Shown: piece by piece, positions 44,203 to 54,531 of the stretch
Layout of the letters: each line of letters opens with the position of its first letter
Numbering within the stretch: the first letter of the stretch is position 1
From: Crocinitomix algicola
Lineage (GTDB): Bacteria; Bacteroidota; Bacteroidia; Flavobacteriales_D; Crocinitomicaceae
Length of the DNA: 64,000 bases
NCBI RefSeq assembly: GCF_001661595.2
Contig: NZ_LYPF02000007.1
Span: forward strand, 186,001-250,000
Reading direction: 5' to 3'
Program-made: the position numbers and the translations under genes
Notes under the pieces: model-generated
Told to the model about the DNA's origin: nothing
Databases searched by the model: none
What the model saw: the letters and a program-made list of their open reading frames with translations, nothing else

Positions 44203-45443
44203 TGTTATACGCACTTTTTACTTATCTCAACGAAGAATTCGCCTTTCCCGGCGCAGGATTGTTTAATTATATATCCTTTCGAGCGGCCATGGCAATTATT
44301 ACATCCCTACTCATCTCTATGGTCTTTGGTAAAAGTATTATACGGATGTTACGTCGTCAACAAATTGGCGAGTCTGTTCGGGACTTGGGCTTAGAAGGTC
44401 AAAAAGAAAAAGAAGGGACGCCAACAATGGGCGGTTTAATTATTCTTGCTTCTATTCTTATTCCTACCTTATTATTTGCTAACCTCAATAATATCTATGT
44501 TATCATCATGTTGGTGTCGACAGTGATGTTAGGGGCAATTGGTTTTATCGATGATTATATCAAGGTTTTTAAAAAGAATAAAGAAGGTTTAGCGGGGAAG
44601 TTTAAAGTAGTTGGTCAAATTGCTGTTGGTGTCTTTGTCGGTGCTACGCTTTATTTTCATCCTGATGTGCAGGTTCATGACGAGGTTCTTGTCTCAAAAA
44701 CAGTTGAAAATAGCACGGATGTAAGCCATCTTCATACCGACGATAATGAAGGGACCAAATGGATTAAAACGAAGGATATGACAACTACCATTCCCTTTGT
44801 GAAGGGGAATGAGTTTAATTACAATTGGTTAATTGGGGATACAAATAAAAGTTATGGTTGGTTATTATTTATTCCAATTGTGATTTTTCTTGTGGTTGCT
44901 ATTTCTAATGGGGCGAATATGACGGATGGACTGGATGGCCTTGCGACAGGAACATCCGCGATAATTGGAATTGCATTGGCGATTTTTGCTTATGTCTCTG
45001 GGCATATCGAGTTTGCTGATTACCTCAATGTAATGTATATCCCGTACTCTTCCGAATTGGTGATTTTTATCTCTGCTTTTATGGGGGCTTGCATAGGTTT
45101 TCTTTGGTATAATTCTTATCCCGCTCAGGTTTTTATGGGAGATACAGGAAGTTTGGCCTTGGGTGGAATTATTGCGGTATTCGCAATAGTTATTCGTAAA
45201 GAGCTGTTGATTCCTGTGCTTTGTGGTGTTTTTATTATGGAAAACCTTTCTGTAATCATGCAGGTCGGATGGTTTAAATATACCAAAAGAAAATACGGCG
45301 AAGGTCGAAGGATTTTTAAAATGGCACCATTACATCATCATTACCAAAAATTGGGCATGCATGAGTCTAAAATCGTCTCACGATTCTGGATTGTAGGGGT
45401 CTTGCTTGCAGTAATCACAATAGTAACGTTGAAGTTGAGATAG
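44202..45443 (+). CDS. mraY: Phospho-MurNAc-pentapeptide transferase
   Basis: The protein has 413 residues and ten membrane segments. Conserved motifs are [42 protein letters not shown] and [12 protein letters not shown]. It transfers phospho-MurNAc-pentapeptide to undecaprenyl phosphate, giving lipid I at the inner membrane. It is about 50 residues longer than the E. coli enzyme because of a hydrophilic insertion near residues 150-215 ([20 protein letters not shown] and following), a feature of Bacteroidota MraY. Confidence 0.96.
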   Translation: MLYALFTYLNEEFAFPGAGLFNYISFRAAMAIITSLLISMVFGKSIIRMLRRQQIGESVRDLGLEGQKEKEGTPTMGGLIILASILIPTLLFANLNNIYVIIMLVSTVMLGAIGFIDDYIKVFKKNKEGLAGKFKVVGQIAVGVFVGATLYFHPDVQVHDEVLVSKTVENSTDVSHLHTDDNEGTKWIKTKDMTTTIPFVKGNEFNYNWLIGDTNKSYGWLLFIPIVIFLVVAISNGANMTDGLDGLATGTSAIIGIALAIFAYVSGHIEFADYLNVMYIPYSSELVIFISAFMGACIGFLWYNSYPAQVFMGDTGSLALGGIIAVFAIVIRKELLIPVLCGVFIMENLSVIMQVGWFKYTKRKYGEGRRIFKMAPLHHHYQKLGMHESKIVSRFWIVGVLLAVITIVTLKLR

Positions 45444-45444
45444 G

Positions 45445-46788
45445 TTGAAAACGAATTTTAAACATATCGCAATTCTAGGAGCTGGAGAAAGTGGAGTTGG
45501 TGCCGCTTTATTAGCTCAAGCTAAGGGTATGCAGCCTTTTGTATCAGATTTTGGTACGATTAAACTTCCTTTTCAAAAAGAATTGGAGTCGGCTGGAATT
45601 GAGTTTGAGCAAGGAAAACATTCTGTTGAGCGCATTTTAAAAGCGGACCTTATTATCAAGAGCCCTGGAATTCCAGAAAAAGTTAGCATCGTTCAAGCTG
45701 CATTGGAAAAAGGTATTCCTGTTGTCAGTGAGATAGAATTTGCAGGATGGTATACGAATAAAAAGAAGGTGTGTATTACTGGTAGTAATGGTAAAACCAC
45801 AACAACCATGTGGATTCACCATATCCTAAAAAATGCGGGGGTAAATGTTGCAGTTGCGGGAAATGTCGGAGAATCTCTCGCTCGACAGGTGATTGAAGAT
45901 GAGGCGGATGTATACGTGATTGAACTTAGCTCTTTTCAGTTGGATGGTATGTACGAATTTAAAGCGGATATCGCCATTCTCTTGAATATTACTCCTGACC
46001 ATCTTGATCGCTATGATTATCAAATGCAAAACTATGTGAACGCTAAGTTTAGAATTATACAAAATCTAACCAAAAACGATTGGTTCATCTATAACGCAGA
46101 TGATCCGATTATAAATAAAGAGTTAGCCTCAAGAAAAATAGAGGCAAAACTCGCTCCATTCTCACTTGAAAAAAAAGAGGGAATGGCTGCTTATGTAAAC
46201 AACAACCAAATTATAATAAACATAAAACCAATTGTAACTATGTCAATTCACGATTTATCGCTTAAGGGTAAACACAATGCCCAAAACTCAATGGCTTCTG
46301 GTATTGCGTCCAAAATCCTTGAAATTAGAAAAGAAAATATCCGAGAAAGTTTATCGGACTTTAAAAATGTTGAACACCGATTAGAGTTTGTAGCTAAAGT
46401 TAATGGAATCGAATTTATTAATGATTCTAAAGCTACAAATGTAAATTCGGCTTGGTTTGCTTTAGAGAGTATGTCAAATCCAACTGTTTGGATCGTTGGT
46501 GGAGTGGATAAAGGAAATGATTATGAGTCTTTGATTCCCCTAGTAAAAGATAAAGTAAAAGCTATAGTTTGTTTAGGAACGGATAATGCGAAAATTATAA
46601 ATGCTTTTTCTGGAATTGTAGATGTAATTACTGAGGCTAAATCAGCTATGGATGCTGTAAATCAGTCTTATCGACATGCTAAGAACGGTGATACCGTGTT
46701 GTTGTCTCCGGCTTGCGCTAGTTTTGATTTGTTTGAAAGCTATGAAGATCGTGGTAAACAATTCAAATTTTCGGTTAGAGAATTATAA
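45445..46788 (+). CDS. murD: UDP-MurNAc-alanine:D-glutamate ligase
   Basis: The protein has 447 residues with a TTG start, the only reasonable one before AILGAGESGVGAALLA. Mur-ligase motifs are CITGSNGKTTTTMWI, VIELSSFQLDG, NITPDHLDRYD, NDSKATNVNSAW and LLSPACASFDLF. It adds D-Glu to UDP-MurNAc-L-Ala in the cytoplasm. It starts 1 base after mraY. The weak start codon may lower its output relative to its neighbours. Confidence 0.95.
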   Translation: MKTNFKHIAILGAGESGVGAALLAQAKGMQPFVSDFGTIKLPFQKELESAGIEFEQGKHSVERILKADLIIKSPGIPEKVSIVQAALEKGIPVVSEIEFAGWYTNKKKVCITGSNGKTTTTMWIHHILKNAGVNVAVAGNVGESLARQVIEDEADVYVIELSSFQLDGMYEFKADIAILLNITPDHLDRYDYQMQNYVNAKFRIIQNLTKNDWFIYNADDPIINKELASRKIEAKLAPFSLEKKEGMAAYVNNNQIIINIKPIVTMSIHDLSLKGKHNAQNSMASGIASKILEIRKENIRESLSDFKNVEHRLEFVAKVNGIEFINDSKATNVNSAWFALESMSNPTVWIVGGVDKGNDYESLIPLVKDKVKAIVCLGTDNAKIINAFSGIVDVITEAKSAMDAVNQSYRHAKNGDTVLLSPACASFDLFESYEDRGKQFKFSVREL

Positions 46789-46811
46789 AATCGAACTAAT
46801 TCTCGATTCAC

Positions 46812-48011
46812 GTGCGTACATTTTTTAAATATCTAGGAGGTGATCGAAATATCTGGGTAATTGCATTTTTACTCGGAATTATTTCTGTTGTTTCTGTGTA
46901 CAGTTTTATTCCCATCTTGGTAAAGGTGAAAGGGCTGAGTTATTCTTTCCTCTTTTTCAAGCATACTATACTCTTGGGATTAGGATTTGTATTGATGTTT
47001 GCCGTACATAAAATTCCACCCAAGATTTTTTCTAAACTCTCAAAAGTCATATTTTATGTTGCCATAGTTTTATTGGTTTTAACTATGTTAATCGGAGAGA
47101 GTGTAAATGGGGCAGATCGCTGGCTGAAAATACCATTTGTGCCTTTTTCATTTCAAACTTCTGACTTTGCAAAATTAGCTTTGGTGATATACTTGTCAAG
47201 GCAAATGGTAAAGTGGAAGGATCAGTTTAATGATTTAAAAATAGTTGGGAGGTATATATTGTTACCCATTGGGTTGACGATTTTTTTAATCCTTCCGTCT
47301 AACTTGTCAACTGCAGCATTAGTTGGGGTCATGGCGCTAATCATGTTGATTATTGCAAATTTCCCTTTTAAGTGGATTGCTTTATCAGTAGGTGGAGCTG
47401 GAGCCGCATTTATGCTTTTGCTTGCTGTTGCAAGTTATCAACCTGAGGTATTACCGAGAGTTGAAACTTGGAGGATGCGAATTGTCAGAATGTTTAGTGA
47501 TGAAGAGTCACTGGATCCAACTGAAAATATGCAGTCTAACAATGCGTTAACGGCGATTAAAAATGGTTCCATAACCATAAAAAATGGCAAGTTTTATGGA
47601 CCAGAATTGCCTGGTAATGGTGTGTTGAAGCATTGGATTCCAGAAGCTTATGCCGATTTTTATTTTGCGGCCTTGGTAGAGGAAGGTGGATTGCCTTCGG
47701 CAATCTTTGTTATTATGCTTTATATGTGGTTGTTTTTTAGGTTTATTAAAACGGCGCTTTCGGCAAAGACAGAATTTATGACCTACATGGTATTAGGTAT
47801 AGCAATTATGATTATCTCTCAAGCTTTAGTGAATATGATGGTGAGTACTAAATTGATGCCTGTAACTGGGCAAAATATGCCGCTGTTGAGTATGGGAGGT
47901 ACTTCAGCTTGGTTTACATGTATTGCATTTGGAATGGTTTTAGGGGTGTCACGTGAAAGTTTAAAATTGAATAATAATTCGAATAAAGAAGAAGATCATG
48001 GGGATAAATAA
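46812..48011 (+). CDS. ftsW: Septal peptidoglycan polymerase FtsW (SEDS)
   Basis: The protein has 399 residues with a GTG start and eight to ten membrane segments. SEDS motifs are NGADRWLKIPFVPFSFQTSDFAKLALVIYLSRQM, LPGNGVLKHWIPEAYADFYFAALVEEGG and PVTGQNMPLLSMGGTS. It polymerises glycan strands from lipid II at the septum with FtsI. The 3' end overlaps murG by 14 bases. Confidence 0.94.
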   Translation: MRTFFKYLGGDRNIWVIAFLLGIISVVSVYSFIPILVKVKGLSYSFLFFKHTILLGLGFVLMFAVHKIPPKIFSKLSKVIFYVAIVLLVLTMLIGESVNGADRWLKIPFVPFSFQTSDFAKLALVIYLSRQMVKWKDQFNDLKIVGRYILLPIGLTIFLILPSNLSTAALVGVMALIMLIIANFPFKWIALSVGGAGAAFMLLLAVASYQPEVLPRVETWRMRIVRMFSDEESLDPTENMQSNNALTAIKNGSITIKNGKFYGPELPGNGVLKHWIPEAYADFYFAALVEEGGLPSAIFVIMLYMWLFFRFIKTALSAKTEFMTYMVLGIAIMIISQALVNMMVSTKLMPVTGQNMPLLSMGGTSAWFTCIAFGMVLGVSRESLKLNNNSNKEEDHGDK

Positions 48012-49104
48012 AGTGGTTATTAGCGGTGGGGGAACAGGTGGGCATATTTTTCCGGCGATCGCAATTGCAGATCGAATTAAAGAAAAGTATCCCGAAGCGG
48101 AAGTCGTGTTTGTTGGAGCGGAAGGAAAAATGGAGATGGAGAAAGTTCCAAAAGCCGGATACGAAATTGTTGGTTTACCCATTCGTGGTATTCAACGCCG
48201 ATTGACTTTGAAAAATTTAGCAGTGCCGTTTAAGCTATGGTCGAGCCTAAGAATGGCTAAAAAATTAGTTAAGCAATTCAAGCCTGATATTGCAATTGGT
48301 GTTGGTGGATATGCAAGCGCTGCTACGCTCAGAGTTGCTTCGAAACTTAAAGTGCCGACCCTTATTCAAGAACAGAATTCTTATCCCGGTATTACCAACA
48401 AATGGCTTGGGAAAAGTGTGAATACAATTTGTGTCGCTTATGATCATTTAGAGCGTTTTTTTCCGAAAGAAAAAATCGTAAAAACAGGTAATCCTGTTCG
48501 TGCAAATGTTGTAGATATTGATGGGAAACGAGAGCAGGGTTTGATGCACTTCGGATTAAACCCTGCTAAAAATACAGTGCTGATTATCGGAGGAAGCTTA
48601 GGGGCGAAAACATTAAATGACAGTCTTAAGTTGAAGGTGAAGGACTTGATAGATAGTGATGTGCAGGTGATTTGGCAGTGTGGTAAGTTTTACAGTCAAG
48701 AACTCAATGCGTTTGTAGCCAATTTAAAAACAGATTTAATTTATTTGTCAGATTTCGTTTATGAAATGGATTATGCATACGCCGCAGCGGATGTGATTGT
48801 GTCCAGAGCTGGTGCAATTTCTGTTTCAGAGGTTTCTTTAATTGGTAAACCTGTGATTTTGGTGCCTTCACCGAATGTTGCTGAAGATCATCAAACAAAA
48901 AATGCCTTGGCTTTAGTCAATGAAAACGCTGCTGTTTTGATAAAAGATCAAGAGGCTCGCGAGCAACTTGTCCCAAAAATAATTGCCGTTTTGAAGGATG
49001 ACGAATTAAAATCAAATCTCTCTAAAAATATAAAACAATTAGGTATTTCTAATGCAACTGATCGCATCCTTACCGAAATTGAAAAATTAACAAAAAATAG
49101 TTGA
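47998..49104 (+). CDS. murG: UDP-GlcNAc:lipid I N-acetylglucosaminyltransferase
   Basis: The protein has 368 residues. The GT-B fold has the Gly-rich loop SGGGTGGHIFPAIAIA at the start, VGVGGYASAATLR, QEQNSYPGITNKW, IIGGSLGAKTLND and VSRAGAISVSEVSLIGKPVILVPSPN. It makes lipid II on the inner face of the membrane. It overlaps ftsW by 14 bases and precedes murC by 4. Confidence 0.96.
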   Translation: MGINKVVISGGGTGGHIFPAIAIADRIKEKYPEAEVVFVGAEGKMEMEKVPKAGYEIVGLPIRGIQRRLTLKNLAVPFKLWSSLRMAKKLVKQFKPDIAIGVGGYASAATLRVASKLKVPTLIQEQNSYPGITNKWLGKSVNTICVAYDHLERFFPKEKIVKTGNPVRANVVDIDGKREQGLMHFGLNPAKNTVLIIGGSLGAKTLNDSLKLKVKDLIDSDVQVIWQCGKFYSQELNAFVANLKTDLIYLSDFVYEMDYAYAAADVIVSRAGAISVSEVSLIGKPVILVPSPNVAEDHQTKNALALVNENAAVLIKDQEAREQLVPKIIAVLKDDELKSNLSKNIKQLGISNATDRILTEIEKLTKNS

Positions 49105-49108
49105 TTGC

Positions 49109-50494
49109 ATGAATTTTAATTCCATACATAAGATTCATTTTTTAGGCATTGGTGGTATTGGTATGAGCGCAATAGCGCGCTATTTTATAAGTAGGGGGAA
49201 AGTTGTTTCTGGTTATGATAAAACTGAAACTGAACTCACTAAAAAATTGATTGCTGAAGGAATTGAGGTTTATTACGAAGATCAAGGAGTACGTGTGCTG
49301 GAACGATTGAATGTAGAAACTGATTTAGTCGTTTATACACCGGCAATACCTAAAGGATTTTCAGAATTGCAAATATTACAAGAGAATGGTTTTAGGGTTA
49401 TCAAAAGAGCGAAAGCGTTAGGGGTTATTTCTTCTGCTTTTGAAACATACGCTGTAGCAGGAACACATGGTAAAACAACGACGAGTTCTATTTTAGCGCA
49501 TGTCCTATTTCAATCTCATTTAAAATGTAACGCTTTTATTGGAGGAATAAGCTCGAACTATAATTCGAATTGCATCATTGATCCTGAAGCAAAAAATATA
49601 GTGGTGGAAGCGGATGAATTTGATCGGTCGTTTTTAGAATTAAAACCTAACTATTCAATCGTTACGACCATGGATGCTGATCACTTGGATATTTATGGAA
49701 ATAGTGATGGGTTGATAGCGTCTTTTAATGAATTTGTGAATTTAACAAATGTTAATGGACGTGTTTTATTACAGGCCAATATTGATCAATCAAGTTTTGA
49801 AGTAAAAGAGGGGTTAGAACTGTTAACCTATGGTTTTGGTGTTGCGGCGGATTGGCAAGGAGATAACTTAAAATATGAAGAAGGTAGATTCTTTTTTGAT
49901 ATTTTGTATCAGGGTAAGTTGTTTTCAGAGGTTGAATTTGGTTTACCGGGTAGGCACAATGCTGAAAATGCTCTTGCTGTGTTTGCTATGGCTTATCTGA
50001 ATGGTGTTTCAGAAATCGAAATTCGAAAAGCTTTTAAATCGTATAAAGGAGTAAAGCGTCGTTTTGATTTTCATATTCGTACAGAAAAATTGGTGGTGAT
50101 TGATGATTATGCGCATCATCCGACTGAAATTAACGCTTTGTTATCTTCAATAAGAACTATTTATCCGGGTAAAAAGGTGACATTGATTTTTCAGCCTCAC
50201 TTGTTCTCTAGAACAAGAGATTTTTATCAGGAATTTGTCCAGGTTTTAGCTTCGAGTGATTTATTGTATTTATTGGATATCTATCCAGCGAGAGAAGAAC
50301 CAATTCCTGGTGTAAGCAGCGAGTTGCTTTTGGCAGATATTCAGATGACTCAAAAAAAGTTAAGTACCAAAAGCACAATTGTGGAAGATCTTAAAAATCA
50401 AGAGCATGAGGTTGTGTTAATTGTAGGTGCTGGAGATATAGATACATGCATCCGCCCAATTGTTTCATTTTTTAATGGACTACTGAATTTATGA
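49109..50494 (+). CDS. murC: UDP-MurNAc:L-alanine ligase
   Basis: The protein has 461 residues. It starts with the nucleotide-binding fold IHFLGIGGIGMSAIARYF. The ATP site is AVAGTHGKTTTSSILAH, with VVEADEFDRSFLEL, TMDADHLDIYGN and VIDDYAHHPTEI further on. It catalyses the first amino-acid addition to UDP-MurNAc. It overlaps ftsQ by 4 bases. Confidence 0.96.
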   Translation: MNFNSIHKIHFLGIGGIGMSAIARYFISRGKVVSGYDKTETELTKKLIAEGIEVYYEDQGVRVLERLNVETDLVVYTPAIPKGFSELQILQENGFRVIKRAKALGVISSAFETYAVAGTHGKTTTSSILAHVLFQSHLKCNAFIGGISSNYNSNCIIDPEAKNIVVEADEFDRSFLELKPNYSIVTTMDADHLDIYGNSDGLIASFNEFVNLTNVNGRVLLQANIDQSSFEVKEGLELLTYGFGVAADWQGDNLKYEEGRFFFDILYQGKLFSEVEFGLPGRHNAENALAVFAMAYLNGVSEIEIRKAFKSYKGVKRRFDFHIRTEKLVVIDDYAHHPTEINALLSSIRTIYPGKKVTLIFQPHLFSRTRDFYQEFVQVLASSDLLYLLDIYPAREEPIPGVSSELLLADIQMTQKKLSTKSTIVEDLKNQEHEVVLIVGAGDIDTCIRPIVSFFNGLLNL

Positions 50495-51276
50495 AAAGTT
50501 GGTTGAAAAATACACTTTGGGTATTAGGGGGGGGAGTCGTTCTAATTCTAATGACATTTATGCGTTCTTCGCAGTCTGCAAATCTGATTGGTTTGCCTGA
50601 TATTCATATAGATATGTATGAGGATATGCGTTTTCTTTCTAAGGATGATATTCTGCAGCGTTTGAGTGATAAAGGGTTTATTCGTCCAGGGCAGACTTAT
50701 GATGATTTGAATTGCTTGGAAATTGAATCGTATTTGGCTGATTTACCTGAGGTTAAAACGGTTAATGTTTATAGTCATTTAGGAGGTAAATGGTCTATAG
50801 ATGTAGTGTTGAGACAACCAATTGCTCGTATTTTCAACCTTGATGGCAGTAGTTGTTATTTGGATAAAGACGGAACTTTAATGCCTTTGTCCACTAATTT
50901 TTCGGCACATGTTTTGGCAGTTACGGGAAATATAAATGAAATTGATTTTTCGAAAGATGTTAACACGATAATCAACAATGATAGTTTGAAAACTATTGAA
51001 ATCCTCGATGATTTGTATCGATTATCATCTTATGTTTGTTCTGATGAATTCCTTTCCGCTCAATTTACTCAAGTACACATTAATCCGTACAATGAGTTTG
51101 AGCTAATCCCAAGGGTAGGAGAACATCGTGTTTTATTTGGTGAAGCGGAGAACATTCCAGGTAAGTTTAAAAAATTAGAATTGTTTTATACGGAGGGGAT
51201 AAGCAGAGCAGGATGGGAAGAATATGATACGATAAATGTGATGTACGCCAATCAGGTGGTGTGCTCACGAAAATAG
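50491..51276 (+). CDS. ftsQ: FtsQ/DivIB-like division protein
   Basis: The protein has 261 residues: one membrane segment (about 8-27, TLWVLGGGVVLILMTF), then a periplasmic POTRA-like domain (about 35-105, IHIDMYEDMRFLSKDDILQRL) and a beta domain (VDVVLRQPIARIFNLDGSSCYLDKDG). The short cytoplasmic tail, the membrane topology and the place between murC and ftsA identify it as FtsQ. It connects early and late divisome proteins. Confidence 0.9.
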   Translation: MKSWLKNTLWVLGGGVVLILMTFMRSSQSANLIGLPDIHIDMYEDMRFLSKDDILQRLSDKGFIRPGQTYDDLNCLEIESYLADLPEVKTVNVYSHLGGKWSIDVVLRQPIARIFNLDGSSCYLDKDGTLMPLSTNFSAHVLAVTGNINEIDFSKDVNTIINNDSLKTIEILDDLYRLSSYVCSDEFLSAQFTQVHINPYNEFELIPRVGEHRVLFGEAENIPGKFKKLELFYTEGISRAGWEEYDTINVMYANQVVCSRK

Positions 51277-51351
51277 TAAGGGTAGTAGAGTAAAGTTAAA
51301 AGTAAGTTATTAGCATTGGGCATTAATTGACCGCTTGATAAAAAATTAAAT

Positions 51352-52632
51352 ATGTCTGAAATTGTTGTAGGATTAGATATTGGAACCACAAAGATTGCGT
51401 GCATTGTAGGACGTAAATCTGAACATGGTAAAATTGAGATTTTGTCCATGGGCAAATCTGAAAGCGTTGGAGTAACTCGCGGTGTCGTATCAAATATCGA
51501 AAAAACGGTACAATCGATTAAAGCGGCTGTTGAGGAGGCTGAAAGTCGTGTGGATGGAGAATTGCAAGTTCGTGTTGTAAATGTAGGTATCGCAGGTCAA
51601 CATATTAATAGCTTGCAGCATAGAGGAATGTTGATGAGAAATAATTTGGACAATGAAATTTCTCAGCAAGATATCGATACCTTGATTGAAGATATGTACA
51701 AACTGGTAATGCAACCAGGTGAGGAAATTATTCATGTTCTCCCGCAAGAATATATCGTGGATGCAGAGCAAGGAATTAAGGATCCTATTGGAATGGCTGG
51801 TGTGAGATTGGAAGCCAACTTTCACATCATTACTGGTCAAATTGCAGCTGCTAAAAACATTAAGAAATGTGTGGATAAAGGGGGCTTAGAAGTTGATGAA
51901 ATGATTTTGGAACCTCTGGCCTCTTCTGAAGCAGTGTTGAGCGATGAAGAGAAAGAAGCAGGAGTTGTACTTGTTGATATAGGAGGAGGGACAACAGATA
52001 TCGCCATTTTCCAGGATGGTATCATTCGCCATACAGCAGTAATTCCTTTTGGTGGTAATATCATCTCTGAGGATATAAAAGAAGGGTGCACAATCATGAA
52101 ACGTCAAGCAGAATTATTGAAAGTGAAATTTGGTTCTGCATTAGCGAGTGAATGTCAAGAAAATGAAATCGTTTGTATCCCTGGTTTGAGAGGTCGTGAA
52201 CCAAAAGAAATTTCTGTGAGAAATTTAGCTTCTATCATTCAAGCAAGAATGGAAGAAATTATTGAACATGTGTACTACGAGATTAAAAATTCTGGATTCG
52301 AAAAGAAATTGATTGGTGGAATCGTCGTAACGGGTGGTGGTGCACAATTAAAACATATCACTCAACTATTCGAGTATATCACTGGAATGGATACAAGAAT
52401 TGGATACCCTAACGAACATTTAGCTCCAACCACAGTTGTGGATAATATAACGAGTCCAATGTATGCAACAGGTATTGGATTAGTGATTAAAGGGTTTAAA
52501 GAAGCTTATTACAATATGAACGAAAGTCAAGTTTCAGATAATCTCGCTAAAAATCACTCAACAAAAACCAAAGGAAGCTTCTTTGAAAAAATCTTAACAA
52601 AGAGTAGAACTTGGTTCGAAGAAGAAGATTAG
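51352..52632 (+). CDS. ftsA: Cell division actin-like protein FtsA
   Basis: The protein has 426 residues. Actin-like motifs are VVGLDIGTTKIACIVG (phosphate 1), VVLVDIGGGTTDIAIF (phosphate 2) and IVVTGGGAQL (adenosine). The 1C domain lies between, with HVLPQEYIVD. The C-terminal GSFFEKILTKSRTWFEEED is amphipathic, as expected for the membrane anchor. It tethers FtsZ to the membrane. A 75-base gap precedes it. Confidence 0.95.
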   Translation: MSEIVVGLDIGTTKIACIVGRKSEHGKIEILSMGKSESVGVTRGVVSNIEKTVQSIKAAVEEAESRVDGELQVRVVNVGIAGQHINSLQHRGMLMRNNLDNEISQQDIDTLIEDMYKLVMQPGEEIIHVLPQEYIVDAEQGIKDPIGMAGVRLEANFHIITGQIAAAKNIKKCVDKGGLEVDEMILEPLASSEAVLSDEEKEAGVVLVDIGGGTTDIAIFQDGIIRHTAVIPFGGNIISEDIKEGCTIMKRQAELLKVKFGSALASECQENEIVCIPGLRGREPKEISVRNLASIIQARMEEIIEHVYYEIKNSGFEKKLIGGIVVTGGGAQLKHITQLFEYITGMDTRIGYPNEHLAPTTVVDNITSPMYATGIGLVIKGFKEAYYNMNESQVSDNLAKNHSTKTKGSFFEKILTKSRTWFEEED

Positions 52633-52803
52633 ACAACAAGGAAATAATGGTTGGTTAAGATGGTAAAATAATATCTGCCCAACCGAAGAAGTAAGAGAAC
52701 ATAAAGTAAAAAGGAGAAAAAGTAGAAAGAAAAACGGTTGTAAAGATTATTGGAAAGAGACGAATCTCAATCGGTTTTCTTTGAATACTAAAAAATAAGA
52801 ATT

Positions 52804-54423
52804 ATGGAATTCGATTTACCAAAAGACCAATCTTCAATCATCAAAGTAATTGGTGTTGGAGGGGGCGGTGGAAATGCAGTCAACCACATGTATAACCAAG
52901 GCATTAAAGGTGTTGATTTCGTTATTTGTAATACCGATCAACAAGCATTGGACATTAGTCCTGTTCCTATCAAAATGCAATTAGGAGCAAGTTTGACTGA
53001 AGGTCGTGGTGCTGGAGCAATTCCTGAAATTGGGAAAAATGCTGCAATCGAAAACATTGATGACATTAAGGCGTTCTTGCAAACAAATACCAAAATGGTG
53101 TTTATTACGGCAGGAATGGGGGGTGGTACTGGTACAGGTGCGGCACCGGTAATTGCCAAAGTTGCCAAAGATATGGGAATTTTAACAGTAGGTATTGTTA
53201 CAGTTCCTTTTGGTTTTGAAGGAAGAAAGCGAAAATTACAGGCGGAAGAAGGTTTGGAAGAAATGCGTAAAAACGTAGATACCTTACTTATTATCAATAA
53301 TGATCGTCTACGTGAAATGTTTGGAAACCTTTCGTTAGGTAATGCATTTGCTCAAGCTGATGATGTATTAGCTACTGCAGCGAAAGGGATAGCCGAGGTT
53401 ATTTCAGTGACAGGAATGATAAACGTCGATTTTAATGACGTTAGCACGGTGATGAAAAATAGTGGTGTTGCCATCATGGGATCAGCAGTTGCAGAAGGCG
53501 AAGATCGAGCTATTGAAGCGGTGCGTAATTCACTTTCTTCTCCGTTGTTAAATGATAATAATATCGAGGGAGCGAAATATGTGCTTTTAAATATTACCTA
53601 CGGTAGCAAAGAAATATTAATGGATGAAATCGGCGAAATAACCGATTATATTCAAGATGAAGCTGGAGCGACTGCAGATGTAATCTGGGGACACGGGTAC
53701 GATGAGTCATTGGGCGAAGGTATAAGTGTGACAATTATCGCTACTGGTTTCCATTCATCGCCTATCACGGGTTTTGAAAAAGAGCCTGAGAAAAAGGTGG
53801 TAAACCTTGATGATCAGGCGCCAACTATGATCTCTGAACCAATTGCTAAACCGACTCAATCGAATACGTGGAAGGCTGAGCCAAAGGAAGAGGTTGAGGA
53901 TATGCCGTTCCTAAAAACAAAAGACACGGAAGAAGAAAAAGGAGAGACGCAAGCAGAAATTAATTGGACCTTTAACAATGAAGAGTCTGAAAATGTAATT
54001 GCTGAAGATGAAATTACATATTCAAATGAGACAAATGTTAATAAAACAAATGACGAAGCACAATCAAATGTTAACCGTGAGGAGAAAAAAGAAGAGGTTG
54101 TACGTCATTATTTAACTGATGACCTAGAAGATCGTGTAGAAATGAATACAGACGTAAAACCAAAATCGGTTTTATCTGCAGAAGAACAACAAGCACGTTC
54201 TAAGGAACGAATGGAGCGAATTCAGGCGTATACATCCAAACTGAAATCATCAAATGGATTAACTGACCTTGAACGTGAACCAGCTTATAAGCGTAAAAAC
54301 ATTCGTATCGATGATGTCCCTCATTCTTCAGAAGAGAATATGAGTAAATTTACTTTGTCCGGGGATGGAGAAAAAGGTGGTTTGAGAGATAATAATTCTT
54401 TCTTACACGATAATGTAGACTAG
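52804..54423 (+). CDS. ftsZ: Tubulin-like division GTPase FtsZ
   Basis: The protein has 539 residues. The GTPase domain (about 10-315) contains IGVGGGGGNAVNHM, the signature ITAGMGGGTGTGAAPVIAK and the synergy-loop region. A long acidic, disordered linker (about 330-480, rich in Glu, Asn and Thr) follows, then a short conserved peptide near the end (LEREPAYKRKNIRID), probably the site binding FtsA and other partners, and a further polar tail. It polymerises into the Z ring. The 171-base gap after ftsA contains an imperfect hairpin (GGTTGG ... CCAACC) but no other gene. Confidence 0.97.
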   Translation: MEFDLPKDQSSIIKVIGVGGGGGNAVNHMYNQGIKGVDFVICNTDQQALDISPVPIKMQLGASLTEGRGAGAIPEIGKNAAIENIDDIKAFLQTNTKMVFITAGMGGGTGTGAAPVIAKVAKDMGILTVGIVTVPFGFEGRKRKLQAEEGLEEMRKNVDTLLIINNDRLREMFGNLSLGNAFAQADDVLATAAKGIAEVISVTGMINVDFNDVSTVMKNSGVAIMGSAVAEGEDRAIEAVRNSLSSPLLNDNNIEGAKYVLLNITYGSKEILMDEIGEITDYIQDEAGATADVIWGHGYDESLGEGISVTIIATGFHSSPITGFEKEPEKKVVNLDDQAPTMISEPIAKPTQSNTWKAEPKEEVEDMPFLKTKDTEEEKGETQAEINWTFNNEESENVIAEDEITYSNETNVNKTNDEAQSNVNREEKKEEVVRHYLTDDLEDRVEMNTDVKPKSVLSAEEQQARSKERMERIQAYTSKLKSSNGLTDLEREPAYKRKNIRIDDVPHSSEENMSKFTLSGDGEKGGLRDNNSFLHDNVD

Positions 54424-54452
54424 TCAATTTTATACCATAACTACAATAGAAA

Positions 54453-54483
54453 AATGCTGCACTTTACTGTGTGGCATTTTTTT
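54453..54483 (+). terminator. Rho-independent terminator of the dcw cluster
   Basis: AATGCTGCAC (54453-54462) pairs with GTGTGGCATT (54469-54478) using two G-T pairs, followed by a run of T residues to 54483. It lies 30 bases after the ftsZ stop. Confidence 0.8.
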
Positions 54484-54531
54484 ATGCAACATTTTTTAGG
54501 TGAAGTTCGTTTTTCACGTAAATCCTTTGTT

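Noticed and set aside
52633-52803. Structured RNA leader or promoter in the ftsA-ftsZ gap
   Set aside because: Only imperfect hairpins are present and no TAnnTTTG box or known RNA motif was recognised.
52938-53297. 119-residue ORF antisense to ftsZ
   Set aside because: It is opposite the strongly conserved GTPase region of ftsZ and has no features of its own.
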